This document shows, piece by piece, positions 49,601-62,749 of a DNA stretch of 64,000 nucleotides. This stretch comes from Montifringilla adamsi. Lineage: Eukaryota > Chordata > Aves > Passeriformes > Passeridae. The translations under genes were made by a program, and so were the position numbers. The notes beneath the pieces are model-generated. The model saw nothing but the letters and a program-made list of their open reading frames with translations. It was not told the origin of the DNA and did no database searches. The stretch spans positions 2,646,469 to 2,710,468 of the forward strand of contig JAGGNK010012114.1 of NCBI GenBank assembly GCA_017590115.1. The letters run 5' to 3'. Each line of letters opens with the position of its first letter. The stretch's first letter is position 1.

Positions 49601-52159
49601 ACACAACCTAACGCTTGAGAAACAAAGCTAAGCTCTATCAAGTACTGAATGATCAAAAAACCCCAAACTTCAAAAACTTACATAGAGAGGATCAAACACC
49701 CTTCCTAAAAATATCTCAGAATCCAAACACACTACAAAATTATAATAAAATTCTCATACGCAGATGATGATAATATGGATTTAAGGCTGAATAATTTACA
49801 TCTGTAATTTAGGAAAACTTCAAAATAGCAAACAATAAGGGGAATGGGAGAAGTGAGTAAGTGATCTGACAAACTACTACTGCCTCTTTGTTTACAGCAG
49901 CACTTCAGGTAAAGGAATGCATTTTAAAGAGAGGGTAAAGAAATGGACACATTATTCAGAAATGGCTACCTCAAAAGGAGGTGACATGAAACCACCCTAT
50001 TATCTTTTCCAATTCAGACATATACAAAATATATATGTATATATAGTGAACAACAGGTGACTATTAATACCTAATTAGACAGCAGAGTTGCTAAAGGAAA
50101 AATTATAGCATGGAGTACTGGAAGGGGAAATGTCAGAATAAAAGAAGCCTTTTCCTACAATTTGGGTAAGCCTGAGTCTTTCAATGTATCTAAACAAAAC
50201 TTCAGAAATAAAACTTGGCTCAAAAGAATGTGAGCATTTGTGAGGCGTCTCCCACAAACCTGAGAAGTGTCCTGAACAGAGAAAGACAAAACACATGGGA
50301 AAAAAGGAACAAATCAGGGCAGGGTTTCAGTGAAATGGGATACAAACCAGTGTACCTAAGCACGAATTCAGACTGAGAGACTTTCATGAACACAAACTTT
50401 TAAGGATTGCCTCCAAATGGGAATTGTGGTTGCACAATTCCCAACCCTCAAACATGTTATACCCTCTCTGTCCCTTCCTTTCACCCAGCCTGAGAGCTCC
50501 CTGCGGTAGCAAAAGCATCTGTTTAGCTGCACATCAGATCGAATAATTAATTCACAAAAAAAGACTGCTGGGGGGAAAATAAAAAAGGTTAACTGATCTC
50601 ATGATTGAGTTCCTCATTCTGATGAACATGAATGTTTCTGCTGACACAAGGAAGGAAACAATACAAGCATGGGAACAGGACAGCATGACATTTTTGGCAG
50701 CATAAGGGGTGTGAAATCAGTGCCAACTGACTTGAATCCTTCAGCAGAGAGGATATCACCCACTGGAAACAAAAGGAAAAAGACCTGTGCCACAAGATCA
50801 TGACAAATCAACCAATCTGTCACTGCTCCAAAAAAGATAAGACAACAATAGTGAGACACACAAGACATCATCTGCATACAAAGGATGATACAGACACTTG
50901 GTATGTGGCTAAACAATAAAGCAGTTTCAACTCTTTTACAGAAACTCACTGAAGTCATAAAATGTGTGGGCTTAAGGATGCCTTGCTTTTTATCCCGTAC
51001 CCAAAGTCATGGATCATAATCCTTTAATCATTTAGAGACCACGTAGGTCAAAAAATTGTTCTAGTCATCTTGTTCCTTTTCTGAGACTGAAAATGTATTA
51101 GCTCACTGTATTTCCTTCAGTTATGCATGCCTTTACTGCAGCTACCTTTCCACTGGTGTGTATCTGCCATGCATAACCCTGTGCTGCTTGATTACACAGA
51201 GGGTCCAGCATTTGAAACAACACCCACACAACACACTTTGAAAAAAATACTTCTGTTGTGTGCCCTGTTTCTCAGCCCAAGTTGCCATTGCCTTCAGTCA
51301 GGCATTACGCACACTTGGTAACAGGGACTAGCTCTCAAACCCTTCTCCTAGGTGCACCACATTTGTTTCTCTCTACCCACCTTTCACCCAACCTGACAGA
51401 TTTTGGCCATCTCAAGACGCAAATTCAGGTTACCATGATCATGTCTCCAGCATGGATGTCATTGCATCAGACTTGTCTGTCAGCATTGGTGGCTGATCCC
51501 ATTTCATCAACCACCTCTTTCATTGCATGACACAGAATTCTCATGGTGGAGAAGATAACTCCAAAACCACTCCCAAAATGCTCCCAGCACAATATTCACC
51601 CCACAGCTTCCTTTGAGGCTTGCATACCCACAATCTTAACACCTACTGGTGCTTGAAACGCTGCATGTCTAATACAAACAAACATCACTGAGCTTCTCTC
51701 CTTCTGGGTATTTATCTTATTAAACTGGGCTTTCCTCAGGCCAACTCTAGATGAGCAGCTACCTCAGCAGTGTGTGCTGAGAACAGTGCTTAACCTTTAC
51801 CTGAAACAAGGATAACTTCAAGTGACCAGAGATTTTCCACCCTGGCTCTTAAAAGCTCAAATGGCTGAATCCTGACAATGTTAGCTAAGGAATTGTACAG
51901 TTTCTCACATGCAGAAAGTGAAGGAACCAAACACTTGTGCTTCTATTACCACTTCATAGCTTTAATTGTGTAGCAGGACTTCACCAGGTCCTCCCAGGAC
52001 CTCACAGCCCCAAAAGCATCTGCTACACCATCACGAACACTGCTCAAAGCAGCTGTCAGCGCTAAGCATGAAGAAAAACATGTCTTGCCACATGTCTGCT
52101 AATAATGTGCATAAGAATCTGCTAGTAATGCAGCCACGTGAGCCTGCTTGCTGATGACT
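43623..52159. other. Intergenic DNA, nothing recognised
   Basis: About 8.5 kb of AT-rich DNA. A short direct duplication GAGGCCTGACAG occurs twice near 47387-47412. Frames on both strands are below about 115 codons, overlap each other on opposite strands and lack recognisable motifs. No RNA gene is recognised. Confidence 0.5.
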
Positions 52160-52378
52160 ATTCTTAGAACCTTTAAATCATTCAGGTTTTAAAGATCAAT
52201 GAGCCCAACCTTCTTTCCAAGCTGTACCAGAAATGCTGCCACAATACAACCCTTAATGCCAGTGTGTATCTATGCCTGTGGCAGCATGAAAACGCTTGGC
52301 AGAGGAGTCCACCTGTCTCTCTCCAGCAAGAACAGAAAAGAAATACCATGAGCAGTGACTCCAGCAGAGACTCCACCT
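52160..52378 (-). mobile_element. CR1 LINE 3'-end fragment, minus orientation
   Basis: The plus strand begins with the reverse complement of a CR1 tail: TCTTAGAACCTTTAAATCA, then TTCAGGTTTTAAAGATCAAT and GAGCCCAACC. It continues through the diverged AATGCTGCCACAATACAACC region to CAGTGACTCCAGCAG. It is old and truncated. Confidence 0.65.
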
Positions 52379-54860
52379 AGAGATGTTATTTATGATAGAT
52401 GTGTGTGTATGCAAAGAAAATCATGTACTTGCCTGCACTGCTCAGGACAGCAGGATTCAAACCAGGGGAATTGCAAAGGAGGAATGTAGCAGTCAAGGGA
52501 AGGGAGTGCACAGCAGGCAGAAGAGTTTGATGTATTTCCTCTTTCAACCAGCATGCTCATCAGACAAGACCTCAGCCTATAGAAATATCCAGGGTCCGAA
52601 TAGCAGGTCATGGAAAGAGTTATTTTAACTCACAAGATGATATGAAAGCATGTGAGAATAGACCAGCCACAAGACAAGTAAAACTGTATCGGAAGCCTCC
52701 AACACTGGAGCAAATCCCCCAGCTACCTCTGTAAAGAGTGAAGGTGCCTGTGCAGGGATGAAATTAGGTTTGACCACAACATGAGATGCAAATGCTGCTA
52801 CGTGGACACATGTGATTCAGAAGGCAGGCTTTTTCCAGCTATTATTCCCAAAGCACGTCTGCCACCTTTGGCCTAATGAAATTGGTATGAGTGCACACAG
52901 GACGAGGACAAAAGTTATAAAGCTCTTTCTTACAAACCTTATCATATCAAAAATAATTAGGAGATGTCTTAATAATTAAAGGTAAAAATTCCATCAAGTG
53001 ATTTCACACTAGCAGCATAAACATTAGCAAAAAATATTTAGTGATTGTCCCTAGGTTATAAGAGATGAAACACCAGAAAAGATTTTCTACGAGTCAAAGT
53101 GAATAGCATTCAGTATTAATTGAAGAACAGCAGTGAAATTTAGGTCCAGAAACATTGAAGTTGTACAGTCAGCAAAACCAGGAAAATTGCCCATAATGAG
53201 TGTGGTTCTGATTAATTTGATATTATGAATATAATTTTTAAGTTAAATTTCTTTAAATCCATTTTCCTACTCAAAATAAAGAATCATTTAGTAAAGTCAT
53301 AGACATGTCTTAACTTCTGCTATGTTAAAAATTATTTTAACAGGCATAAAATATTATATATTTAATTTCTTTCAGGAAAGAGGCTCGAAAAGTGTGGGGG
53401 TTTTCTACAGTACTTATTTGAAAAACAGTGGAAGAGAAGAATCTGAATGAAAGCAGCTGATGACTGCAGCATGAGAGTTGGTTTCAGTCTGCAACTGAAA
53501 AGGCTTCTGCTGGTTTTAACATGCACCATCTGAAGCAGTCTCTCAACAGCTCCAGATTCCTGGCTTCAAGCTCCCCAGTAAGGGAAGAACTATCAGCCAC
53601 TGAGGGACTAGTCTTGCACAGTCTCTAAAACAAATACATTCACTGTTTTGCAAGTGGGCTAACCCAGCTGCACATCCTGGAATGCGGTGTAACTCGTCAT
53701 CTTTACTGACAAGTAATGCTAGCAAAATTCAATGCTTTTGAAACAAACCAAAAAAAGATGTTATCCGAAGGACACTCTCTAAAATATCAGACAAGGGACA
53801 CTTCCTTACAGCTATCTGGTACTAGATACTGGCTGTAGTTAACGTAAGGAGGTACTTTAATGCTATTCTGAGATAGTGCTAGAATTTCATTCTAAGCTAC
53901 AACAAATAAGTTGCCAGCAGAGCAACAAATTTCCATAATTTTACCTCTGAAAAACAGGTTCCCAATCTACATATGCTACCCAAGCAAGCATGTAAGGGCT
54001 GAAAGTGCTCGCTTCCCATGGCTGACAAACAAAACAGGGGAGGGCTGACACACAAAGACAGAAGAGGTGCATGTTCTTTACACTTAAACGGAAATTTTAA
54101 GGGAAAAAACCCCACAAAACACCAAAATAAGTAATACTCTTAAAAATACAGAAATAATCCAATGATATATTTTCTGAATGTAAGCAGAGAAAAGCCCAGT
54201 TCCTCTAAAGATGCAGTAACCAGCATTAAATTATTTTTTTAAAATTATCTCTGTAGATGACACATTTCTACGTAAAACATCTAGAAATATGATGTAGATT
54301 TCATTTTTTCTCCCCAGAAATTACTGAACACTTTAATGATACCAGAATTATCTGAAAGCTTCATAGCAAAATGTTACATTAATTACGCTTCATGCAAACG
54401 CTATCTTGCACCGCGTTAGCTAAGAACATATCTTTTTGGAAATGAGACTCTTTCAGTTGCATGTCATTCTAAGCAGGGAAAAATCACAAATATGATAAAA
54501 AATCCTTGCAATTTCTTACTGGGATGCACTGGGATGGAATCAAAACCACTGAGGCTGTTACCTGGCACAGATACACAACTACATCCACTGTTCTCACCCT
54601 ACTAGTCTTTCCTAGAGGATTAAGGCCATGCATTGTTTTTCATAACATTAGGCAAACTATCCCTGAAAAGAATACAGACTAAAAGAAGAATAATTTGTGG
54701 CTTTCATTATAGGGCCTTTCCTTCTTCCTTTCTAGAACCAGCCATTGCCTATCTGTAATGTTCTAGCTGCACAGATTATTGACAGAGTTGTGAGCTGTAA
54801 ATATGGCCAAGTGCATGCAACAGAACCCAAACCAAAAATAAGGAAAATTGGATATAAGCT
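52379..54860. other. Intergenic DNA, nothing recognised
   Basis: AT-rich sequence between two CR1 copies, with no supportable gene or named repeat. Small opposite-strand frames at 52383-52628 are uninformative. Confidence 0.5.
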
Positions 54861-55442
54861 GAGATGTGCCCTTGCAGCCCAGAAAGGCATCAAAAAGTAC
54901 CAAAAGCAATGTGGCTAGAAGGTCCGGGGAGGTGACCCTGTCCTTCTACTCCCACCTGGAGTGCCGCATCCAGCTCAAGGACGTCCAGCACAAGAAGGAT
55001 GTGAACCTGATGAAGAGGCCAGAGGAGGCCACAAAGATGATCCAAGGACTGGAGCACCTCTCCTATGAAGACAGGATGAGAGGTGGGGGTGTTCTGCCCA
55101 GAGAAGAAAAGGCTCTGGAGAAAACTTTTCTGAGGTTTCAATACTTAAAGGGGGATTAAAAGAAAGAGAGTCCATAGTGGCCACACAAGGGGTTTTCAAC
55201 TGAAATGGGGTAGTTTTATACTAGGCGTAGAGAAGAAATATTTTACCACGAGGGTGAGGCTCTGGAACACACTGCCCAGAGAAGTCATGGATGCCTCATT
55301 CATGTAAGTGTTTAAATCCAGGCCGGAGGGGCTTTGAGCAACACAGCCTAGTGAAACATGTCCTTGATGACTATGGAGGCCAGGGTTAGGCCCAATCTAG
55401 CTTTGAAGGTCCTTTCTAATTCAGGCCATTCTCTGATTCTGA
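54861..55442 (+). mobile_element. CR1 LINE, 5'-truncated, plus orientation
   Basis: This is the clearest CR1 copy in the window. It has GTGCCCTTGCAGCCCAGAAA, then ACAAAGATGATCCAAGGACT, GGAGCACCTCTCCTATGAAG, ACTTAAAGGGGG, CTGGAACACACTGCCCAGAG, GGGGCTTTGAGCAAC and a GAAGGTCCTTTCTAATTCAG tail ending in a TCTGATTCT-like repeat near 55440. The reverse-transcriptase frame is interrupted and only the 3' end is present, as is typical of CR1. The 97-codon frame at 54866-55159 is a remnant of element sequence, not a gene. Confidence 0.92.
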
Positions 55443-57649
55443 GAAAACGGGACCATCTAGTCAAGGAAATAAGGAGAATACCAGCATGCTGGTATTGAAA
55501 TTACATCAGGCATTTTCCAAGTTAATACAAGCTTAAAGTTTGCTTAAAAAATATTTAAAGATCTATGAATAAAAATGTAGGTCTGAATATTTTGAGCTAC
55601 TTTCTGCAGTCCAAGAGTAATACATTGAAAGAACAAGGAAAAAAATTATTCTTTGAGAAGAAATTTAGCTTCTGGTCCCAAGCACAAAAAAGTTTTCATC
55701 ATAGTAGTTTCTGTATGTAATTCATACAGAGGAGAACACTGTGCAGACCTAGTACACTTACTTGATGCACATGTAAGTACATGCAGCTGTTACAGAAAAA
55801 TTTAGAGAAACCTGTCTGGATTTGTCACTCTGGGGAAAAAAAAAAAAGGAGAGATATGAATCGTAGGCAGAAAAACAACTTTTAAAGCACATGGCACTTA
55901 ATGAATCACATCAATAAACAAGCATTACAAGTAGATGTCTGAGAAACATTCCAGTGTATAACAAAGTTTAGCTTGGTATGAATTACCTCCTAAACTGTGT
56001 AAAAAAACCTGATGTTATGTAACAAAACTATCTCGTATAATACTACCAGTTACTGAAAGTTCCTCACCTGAATAATGGCAAAACACAAAAGAAATTACAT
56101 TCTTCTCTTTGACAGTTTGGAAGGAAGCTTTATTCCAATACAGAAATATGAACTCTTCCAATCATGTAAAGCAAAAGGAATTTAAAATATCACAGAGGAA
56201 AGTTTCCTCCAACAGATTCTTTTCAGCTTGGTGTCAAAACAGACAACAATATCTGGAGCATATTTACCCTGGACCACACAACCAGCTTTACAGCCACCAG
56301 CACTAATTGACTTACACATCTCCACTGTCAATAAGAGAGCTCATGTACTCAAAGAGGAACCCATTTTCCTTTAGTGATGATTATTTTTTACTGGGACACC
56401 TTGGACTACCTTTACCTGACACTACTCAAGTATCTCCAGGGGGTTTTCAAGAGGAGAAGAGCCTGGGAAAGAAGAATTAAGTACAAGCTCTGCAAAGAAG
56501 GAGCACATGAAAAAGAGGAACTGGAAAATTTGCTCCTCAGACTAAACATTCATATGTACGTGTGTAGTGCCAGAGGTACTACAAGAAGAATGGGTGTAAA
56601 ACTAATCCATTTACATCCTTTAGAGCACTCAAAAGAGGTTATTAAGGGAGCAGGCAAGTTATTGACTGAAGTCTTTCCACAGTTTTTGAATTTCATCTTC
56701 TTATTTCACTAGCTTATGTTAGAGTAATGTCATTAGTCAATCGTCCCATCTTCTCTCAGCAGTTAGACTAGACTGTAAAAATATTGTTGCTGTAACATTT
56801 TTTCTAAACTACATGGATTTGTGAATCTCGTGAGGATTCCCATTTTAAGTAACAGAACCACTCTGTCAACATCTGTTTATAGATAAAAAATAAATTATGC
56901 ATAAATAACACAAGTTGAAATAATTTAAAGCGAGGGGGAAAAAGATGTTATGGTTTTGAAGCACTTGACTGCCTTTTATTCCCTTGAAGTAATCTTACAT
57001 TGAAAGTTTCAAGATTCAGATCCAAAATAGGAATTAGTTTTGCTCTAAGTTGCCACACACTGAGTATTACAGAACAACTGCTGCACAATAACAGCATTTG
57101 CACAGATAGCTATTTCCCATTTCAAACCCTACTGTATCAGCCAAAATTTTCAGACACAGGAGCACAACCTTTGGGATACAGTCACCTAAGTGCTGTGCTC
57201 TGCTGCAGGCTTCCAGATTTCCACAGCTTGCTCTGCAGCCACTGATGGAGAACAGAGCAGATAATGTTATAATGTGCTTTTCAACTGAGAAGTCTAGCAG
57301 GATGTAAGAGTTTTTTGCATGTTTTATTTTGGAGCAAGTTACTGTTTCTATAGGACTTTCTTTCAATGAGGAGGGTTGAGAGTGGGATGGGGGATCCATA
57401 GAACAGGATTTCCCAGCTCTGACCATGGAAGGGCCTCTGCTAGCAGGATGCATAGCTTTCCACAAGCAGCACTCACTCCTGACCACCATAATTACAATAT
57501 GGTCTTGCTTAAGTTACAAACAAGCTTAAGGCATGTTATTTTCAGGGTTACACTGCAGCAACACTAAGCACCTTAACAAATTGCCTCCAAATTAGTCAGG
57601 CCCAGTAGCGTTGCCCTTGAGGGAACTTCAGAGGGATTACCCGAGCAGA
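55443..57649. other. Intergenic DNA, nothing recognised
   Basis: AT-rich DNA. Frames at 56374-56712 (112 codons, plus) and 57067-57489 (140 codons, minus) show no domain or family resemblance. Confidence 0.5.
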
Positions 57650-58090
57650 AGAAATCAGGCGATGCTCACAGCTCTTCACAGTGCCAGCGTGACAGCAAGT
57701 GAGCACCTTCACTTGCCTCTGCAGCCAGCACCGCCCCACGAGGCCTGCGCCTGGTCACCCACCCACCACAGGGGACACAAACACTCCTGTCGGCTCCCAC
57801 ACCGCTGCTGACAGCGGATGGTTTCCGGAGCAGAGGGTTTCTCGGGAGAAAGCCCCACTCTGGGGACACGCTTTGCAAGGCACCCGTGTGGAGTGCCTGC
57901 CTCCCTGCAGGCCGCCCCAGGCGAGGCAGGACGCCCACGGCCAGCGCGGGGCTTCAGGCTCTTGTGCGGCCTGCAGCACCAGGCCAGAGAGCAACCCAGC
58001 TGTGCCCAGCTGTGAGCTTCTTGTAATGGCACAGATGGGTCTGACAGCTGTTCTCTACCCAAGTGCACGCTCCGAAGTGCCCTAGAGCCA
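57650..58090. promoter_or_regulatory. CpG-rich patch, possible distal promoter or exon
   Basis: This roughly 440-bp patch is sharply richer in G+C and CpG than the DNA on either side. I count about 20 CpG between 57690 and 58080, including CCGCCCCACG, GGCCGCCCC and CAGCGCGGGG. Overlapping frames on both strands reflect the lack of AT-rich stops and none resembles a known protein. It lies about 26 kb upstream of the TNFAIP8 first coding exon. A distal alternative TNFAIP8 promoter is one possibility; an isolated GC-rich repeat is another. Confidence 0.4.
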
Positions 58091-58140
58091 GCAAGCCTTC
58101 CATGCATTTCATTTCTACTGAGGTGTTCTCAGCTCATACC

Positions 58141-58240
58141 CACAAAAAAAGCCAAAAGCAAAAAAAAAAAAAAACCCAATAAACAAATGAAAACAAAACA
58201 AAACAAGACTTAAAAAAAAAAAAAAACAAAAACAAAAAAG
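58141..58240. repeat. A-rich tract (CAAAA units, A14-A15 runs)
   Basis: Long A runs are separated by CAAAA-type units directly after the CpG-rich patch. An AATAAA at 58179 sits inside the tract. It could be a retroposed tail or simple low-complexity DNA. Confidence 0.9.
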
Positions 58241-61200
58241 TTTCAGTTCACTGATTCTACCCTGTCACAGAGCAAGCCCTTAGCTGACTGAGCACAGAAA
58301 AAAAAGCTGCATGATCACACAGTTTCACACGGTCATGCTGGGTATCTAAACTACCCCTCTTCTATGAAGAGGTTTTGATGAAGACCTCTCTTCTGTATGG
58401 CACTGTTAAAAGTTTTATTAACTTCAGCTTATTTTATTATGGTGTTACTCAGTTGTCCATACTAAGAAAAAATAAAGCTTTAAACACTTTTTTTTTTCTC
58501 TTCAGTCTTTTGTTCTTCACCTCAAGAACCTCAAGGTTCTTCTAATCCTTATTCCAGTATTTGATTTGATCAAGTTCTGAATTTATATTCTCCATTAAGG
58601 CATTTACTGCCATCAAGACTTGGAACACCAGCTTTCAGATTTGTGCTGTAGCTCTTCACTTTTTAAGCAAGATTGTTTTAAGACAAAGTTGAAATAGGTC
58701 AAAACTGCCTTTTTAGCTGTGGAGTTCTGTACTATTTCTCTACATACAATTGTGAAACTTAGGGATTATTAAATGCTGCATACTGCATTTAAGCCTGGTT
58801 AGCAGAGAGGTCTGCTTTCCTACAAATTTAAACCTAAAGTTTAAAGTCCACTGTAACCCCACACACTCCTTCCCCAACCTCAGTCACATGCATAAAAATT
58901 CTTGTGCTTGAGCAGAAAGTAGGGTTGGTTTTGTGACATGGCTTCCTGTGTACAGAACAGCAGCACATGCTCTGGTTTTAGGCACTCAGAGGTTTTATAG
59001 GTCTCAAATGCTGAATCCCCATCAGGTGGACCCAAACACTCAGATTTTATTTTTTTTTCAATACCCTGTTCTGTGAACACTGTAATTAAATACCTGGCTT
59101 GATATGTAGAACTGGGTACCCCATGTAAAGCAGGATCTTTACACCAATACAGTTTGGGTGTTGGGTTTGGATTTCTTTTTTTTTTTTTTTTAAGGCCTTA
59201 AATTTTAAATCAAGTAATTTAGAAAAATTAATATGCTGAAATGCCAAGAAACTTCTAAAAAACTACAGATAAGAATAAACAACGAGAGGACAAACCCAAT
59301 CTGAAAACACCAGCAAACAACCAATGTTTAGGGATCCCAGATGAGATGGACAGCAGTGTCCATGAGCTGAGGTCAACAGCAAGGACCATGTCCTGTGCTT
59401 TTAATCTTTTGGTGTTGCCTGGAACATGCTTTCAGCAGATGGATCTTTTTGTAGTAATCCAGGCCCTCTATACTATCCAATGTAAGATCTGAAGCAGAAG
59501 AAATGTATAAACTGCTAATCACCTGAGATTACATTTGAACACCTCACAGGAATAAATAAAAATGCATACAGTATTTTATTACCTATCACTGACCTCACAT
59601 TCACTATTCCCCCTTATCTATTCCCCAGTTATCCTTCTGGTATTAACAACAAAATTGACATTTCAAGTGACTTTAACCATCCACCTGCATATTCAAAACC
59701 ACTTGTACAGCAAATACTGCTGGCAAACCTGCACAAAAGCATTTGGTCGCAATCAGCATACTTTCTGCATCACTGACCAGTGTGGTGTTTTGCCGACCAA
59801 TACAACACAAATTCATTGTTTGGATTACACAGATTTTTCTACAATTCAGATGTTAATCACATTTCTACTATTATTCAGCTCTACCTGTAAGTTCTAATAA
59901 ATTTTCAAAGGCTCCAAACAAAACAAGATTTGAATATTTATTTTTCTTTAACATGAGAGTGATCTAATACACTGAAGTACTACAACTTAATAGAAAACAA
60001 ACTAAGTAAAAATGCCTGGAAATAATCAATTGAATTCACAAAAGCAGCAGATAAGACCTTGATATGAAATAAATGGCAATACAAGAGTATCATGCAAACA
60101 ATTTCTAGCATGAGATCTTCAAACAAGAAGAAATTCCATCCCTCAAGATATTGCCAAGTACAGGACCAAAAAAACCCAGTCTGGCAGCTACACAAAACTA
60201 CTAAGATTCCTACAGTACTGCTTATAGTAAAAGATCTGTATTGTTTCATTATTTCATCAGAGAGGATGCTAAAGTATCCTGTAATTTATACACAGTAACT
60301 ACAAATACAACTCAGTATACAAGAAAATAAAACTGTAGTCAAACAGAGAAAGACTTCCCCTCAGTGTGTTTAAATTATTCTGAAACCACTGGAAATCACA
60401 GAAGACAAAATCTTAGAATGTTAAGGGGTGCAATGGACCTTAAGGATCAGGATGAGCTTTCCTATTCCCTGTTTCACTGTAATTTTAGCCATAATAATAC
60501 ATCTAAGCATAAAGTTTATAAACTATCTTCTTCTAATTTGACCTGCAAACTATTGGACAGCTAAGCAAACTTCAAGGCTGCCACAACATGGTCTGATTTG
60601 TCTCTCTTGCTCTATCCTCTTGTCCTCCTTCCTGAATCTTTTGCAAGAAACTTCTACTTTTTAATCTCATAAAAAACGTAATTAATTTTCACATGCCACT
60701 AAACCCCACTTAACTGCCTACAAAATCATTCCAGTCATGCCAAAAAGATAACAGAGCTGAAAGTTCTAGCAATACTATAAATAAGATCAACTCTAGACTA
60801 CTTGAGACACAGATTTTATGTCTGGAATCCCAAACACTACAAGCTACAGGCTCAACGGCAGCAAAATGTTTTTCTCCATATTGAAGACATAAAGGTAAAC
60901 AATGTTTCCTCAGAAGAAGATTTTTTTTTTTTTAATAAAACAGTCCTGCAGTCATAAAGACAGTACTATATACATCAAGATAAAACAAAATCTTAATATC
61001 AACAGTTACTGACAGTAAAATATCAGGATGAGCTACTATTAAAAAAAATTGCTAAGCAGTTATTCATTTTTGTTTCACCATATAAAGCATAAAGTAAAAA
61101 ATTCATTTGAAGTGCAGCAGATAAAATACAGATTTTGTGTTCTGAATGAAGGAAGAAGGATGTGGAATAAGCTGAAGGTGGGCAAAGGTTCTTCCACAGA

Positions 61201-61734
61201 GCCTGAAAATTACTTTAATACAGTAAGGAAAATGGGTTAAGCATATATACAAAACAAATAACCCTCTGCTGAGAAGTGGAAGGATATCATAAACAAACAC
61301 GTATCTAATTATGGATACTCCAAACCAACTCAATAATCAGGGCTTAATTACAGGCCATTTAACTAGGCTTACCTTATCCAGCTTTTTTATGTATGCACTT
61401 ACTTACCACTCATCTACAGCAGATGAGTCAGAAAGGCACAGGCACCTTCTAACACCAAACTAATATTTCTCTACATTCTGAACCCACAGTATGTAAACAC
61501 TAAAAAAAAAACCCATCTACCAAATGTTTTGCAAAAGATGGGAGGTATGGTTTTGCTACTGATTTCATACTAGTTAACTATGATACACAAGAGATGGCTC
61601 TAAAACGCATTTTGTATTTCATACAAAATGGTGATGCTCTATTGATAGCAATTAACATAGCAGCAAATTCCTCTATTTTCCCCAAGGCAAAGGAGCACCA
61701 AAATGCCCTTCACAACTGTTAAAATAGCACTACA
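58241..61734. other. Intergenic DNA with a small CR1 remnant
   Basis: AT-rich and non-coding. It has a T-run near 59175-59192 and a likely CR1 tail remnant (60405-60455). Nothing else is recognised. Confidence 0.5.
60405..60455 (-). mobile_element. CR1 3'-tail remnant
   Basis: CAAAATCTTAGAATGTTAAG, then GGGTGCAATGGACCTTAAGG and ATCA, resembles the reverse-complemented CR1 tail (AATCATAGAATGGTTTGGGT, then GGACCTTAAAGATCA). It is short and diverged. Confidence 0.5.
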
Positions 61735-62749
61735 TGTTGGCTTTGCATGGCCAGGTTTTGGTATTGGGGGCTACAGGGGTGGCATCTGTGAGAAGCTGCC
61801 AGCAGCTTCCCCCATGTCTGGCAGAGCCAATGCTTGCCAGCTCCAGGATGGAAGCACCGCTGGCCAAGGCTGGGCTAATCAGGAATGATGGCAACGCCCC
61901 TGTGATAACTTCTTTAAGAAGGAGAAAAAGGTTATTGGGCCGGTGAAAATGTGCTCAGAGAGGAGTGAGAACATGTGAGAGAAACATCTCTGCAGGCCCC
62001 AAGGTCAGTGAAGGAGGGCAGGAGGTGCTCCAGGTGCTGGAGCAGAGATTCCCCTGCAGCTGGTGGTGCAGCCCATGGAGAGGCAGCTGTGCCCCTGCAG
62101 CCATGGAGGTCCACAGGGATACAGAGATCCACGTGTAGGTCATGGAGAAGCCCTGCTGGAGCAGGTGGGTGTGTGCAAGAAGGCTGTGAACCCGTGGGAG
62201 GCCTGTGCTGGAACAGGCTCCTGGCAGGGACCTGCAGGGCCGTGGAGAGAGGAGCCCATGCTGGAACATGGCTACCTGGTAGGACTTGTGACCCGCTGGG
62301 GGACCCACACTGGAACAGGACTGACCCCATGGAAGAGTGACCCACACTGCAGCATTTTATGTAGAATGTTGCCTGTGGAATGGACTCAAGCTGGAGAAGT
62401 TCCTGGAGAACTGTCTCCTGTGGGAGGGACCCCATGCTGGAGCAGGACTCCTCTCCATGGACAGTGGCAGAAACACACGATGAACTGGCCATAAACTCCA
62501 TCCCCCATCTTCCTGCACTACTGGGGAGAAGGTAGAGCTGGGAAGGAGGGATGGGTTGGGGGAAGGTGTTTTTAACACTTATTTTACTTCTCATTATCCA
62601 GTGATACTGTTTGGTGGATGATCTCTGCTGGTCCTCATCTCAACCCTTGAACATTTTGTTCTATTTTCTCTCCCCTTTCTAGTTACCAGGCTGAGGGATA
62701 GAGCAGCTTTGACGGGTGCCTAGCAGCCAGCCAAGGTCAGCCCACCACA
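61735..62749 (+). mobile_element. Solo avian ERV LTR, about 1.0 kb
   Basis: It begins TGTTGGCTTTGCATGG and ends CAGCCCACCACA, with ordered motifs CTGTGAGAAGCTGCCAGCAG, CTGTGATAACTTCTTTAAGA, repeated GGAGCAGG / CCCGTGGGAGG / ACCCACACTGG units, TTCTATTTTCTCTCCCC and GATAGAGCAGCTTTGACGGG. I recognise this as a widespread bird LTR family. A homologous fragment lies at 1367-1725. No perfect target-site duplication is visible; CACTA before and CACTG after are the closest match. The region where the family usually carries its AATAAA signal appears shortened near 62600. The 220-codon minus frame is a GC-rich shadow of the LTR. Confidence 0.85.

Noticed and set aside
54866..55159. 97-codon plus-strand frame
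   Set aside because: It is part of a CR1 3' end and not a host gene.
57666..58107. Overlapping frames on both strands in the CpG-rich patch
   Set aside because: High GC removes stop codons in all frames. None resembles a known protein or gives a phase-compatible TNFAIP8 exon.
61932..62594. 220-codon open frame on the minus strand
   Set aside because: It lies wholly within a recognised solo LTR, is GC-rich and overlaps plus-strand frames. It is a compositional shadow without a protein family.
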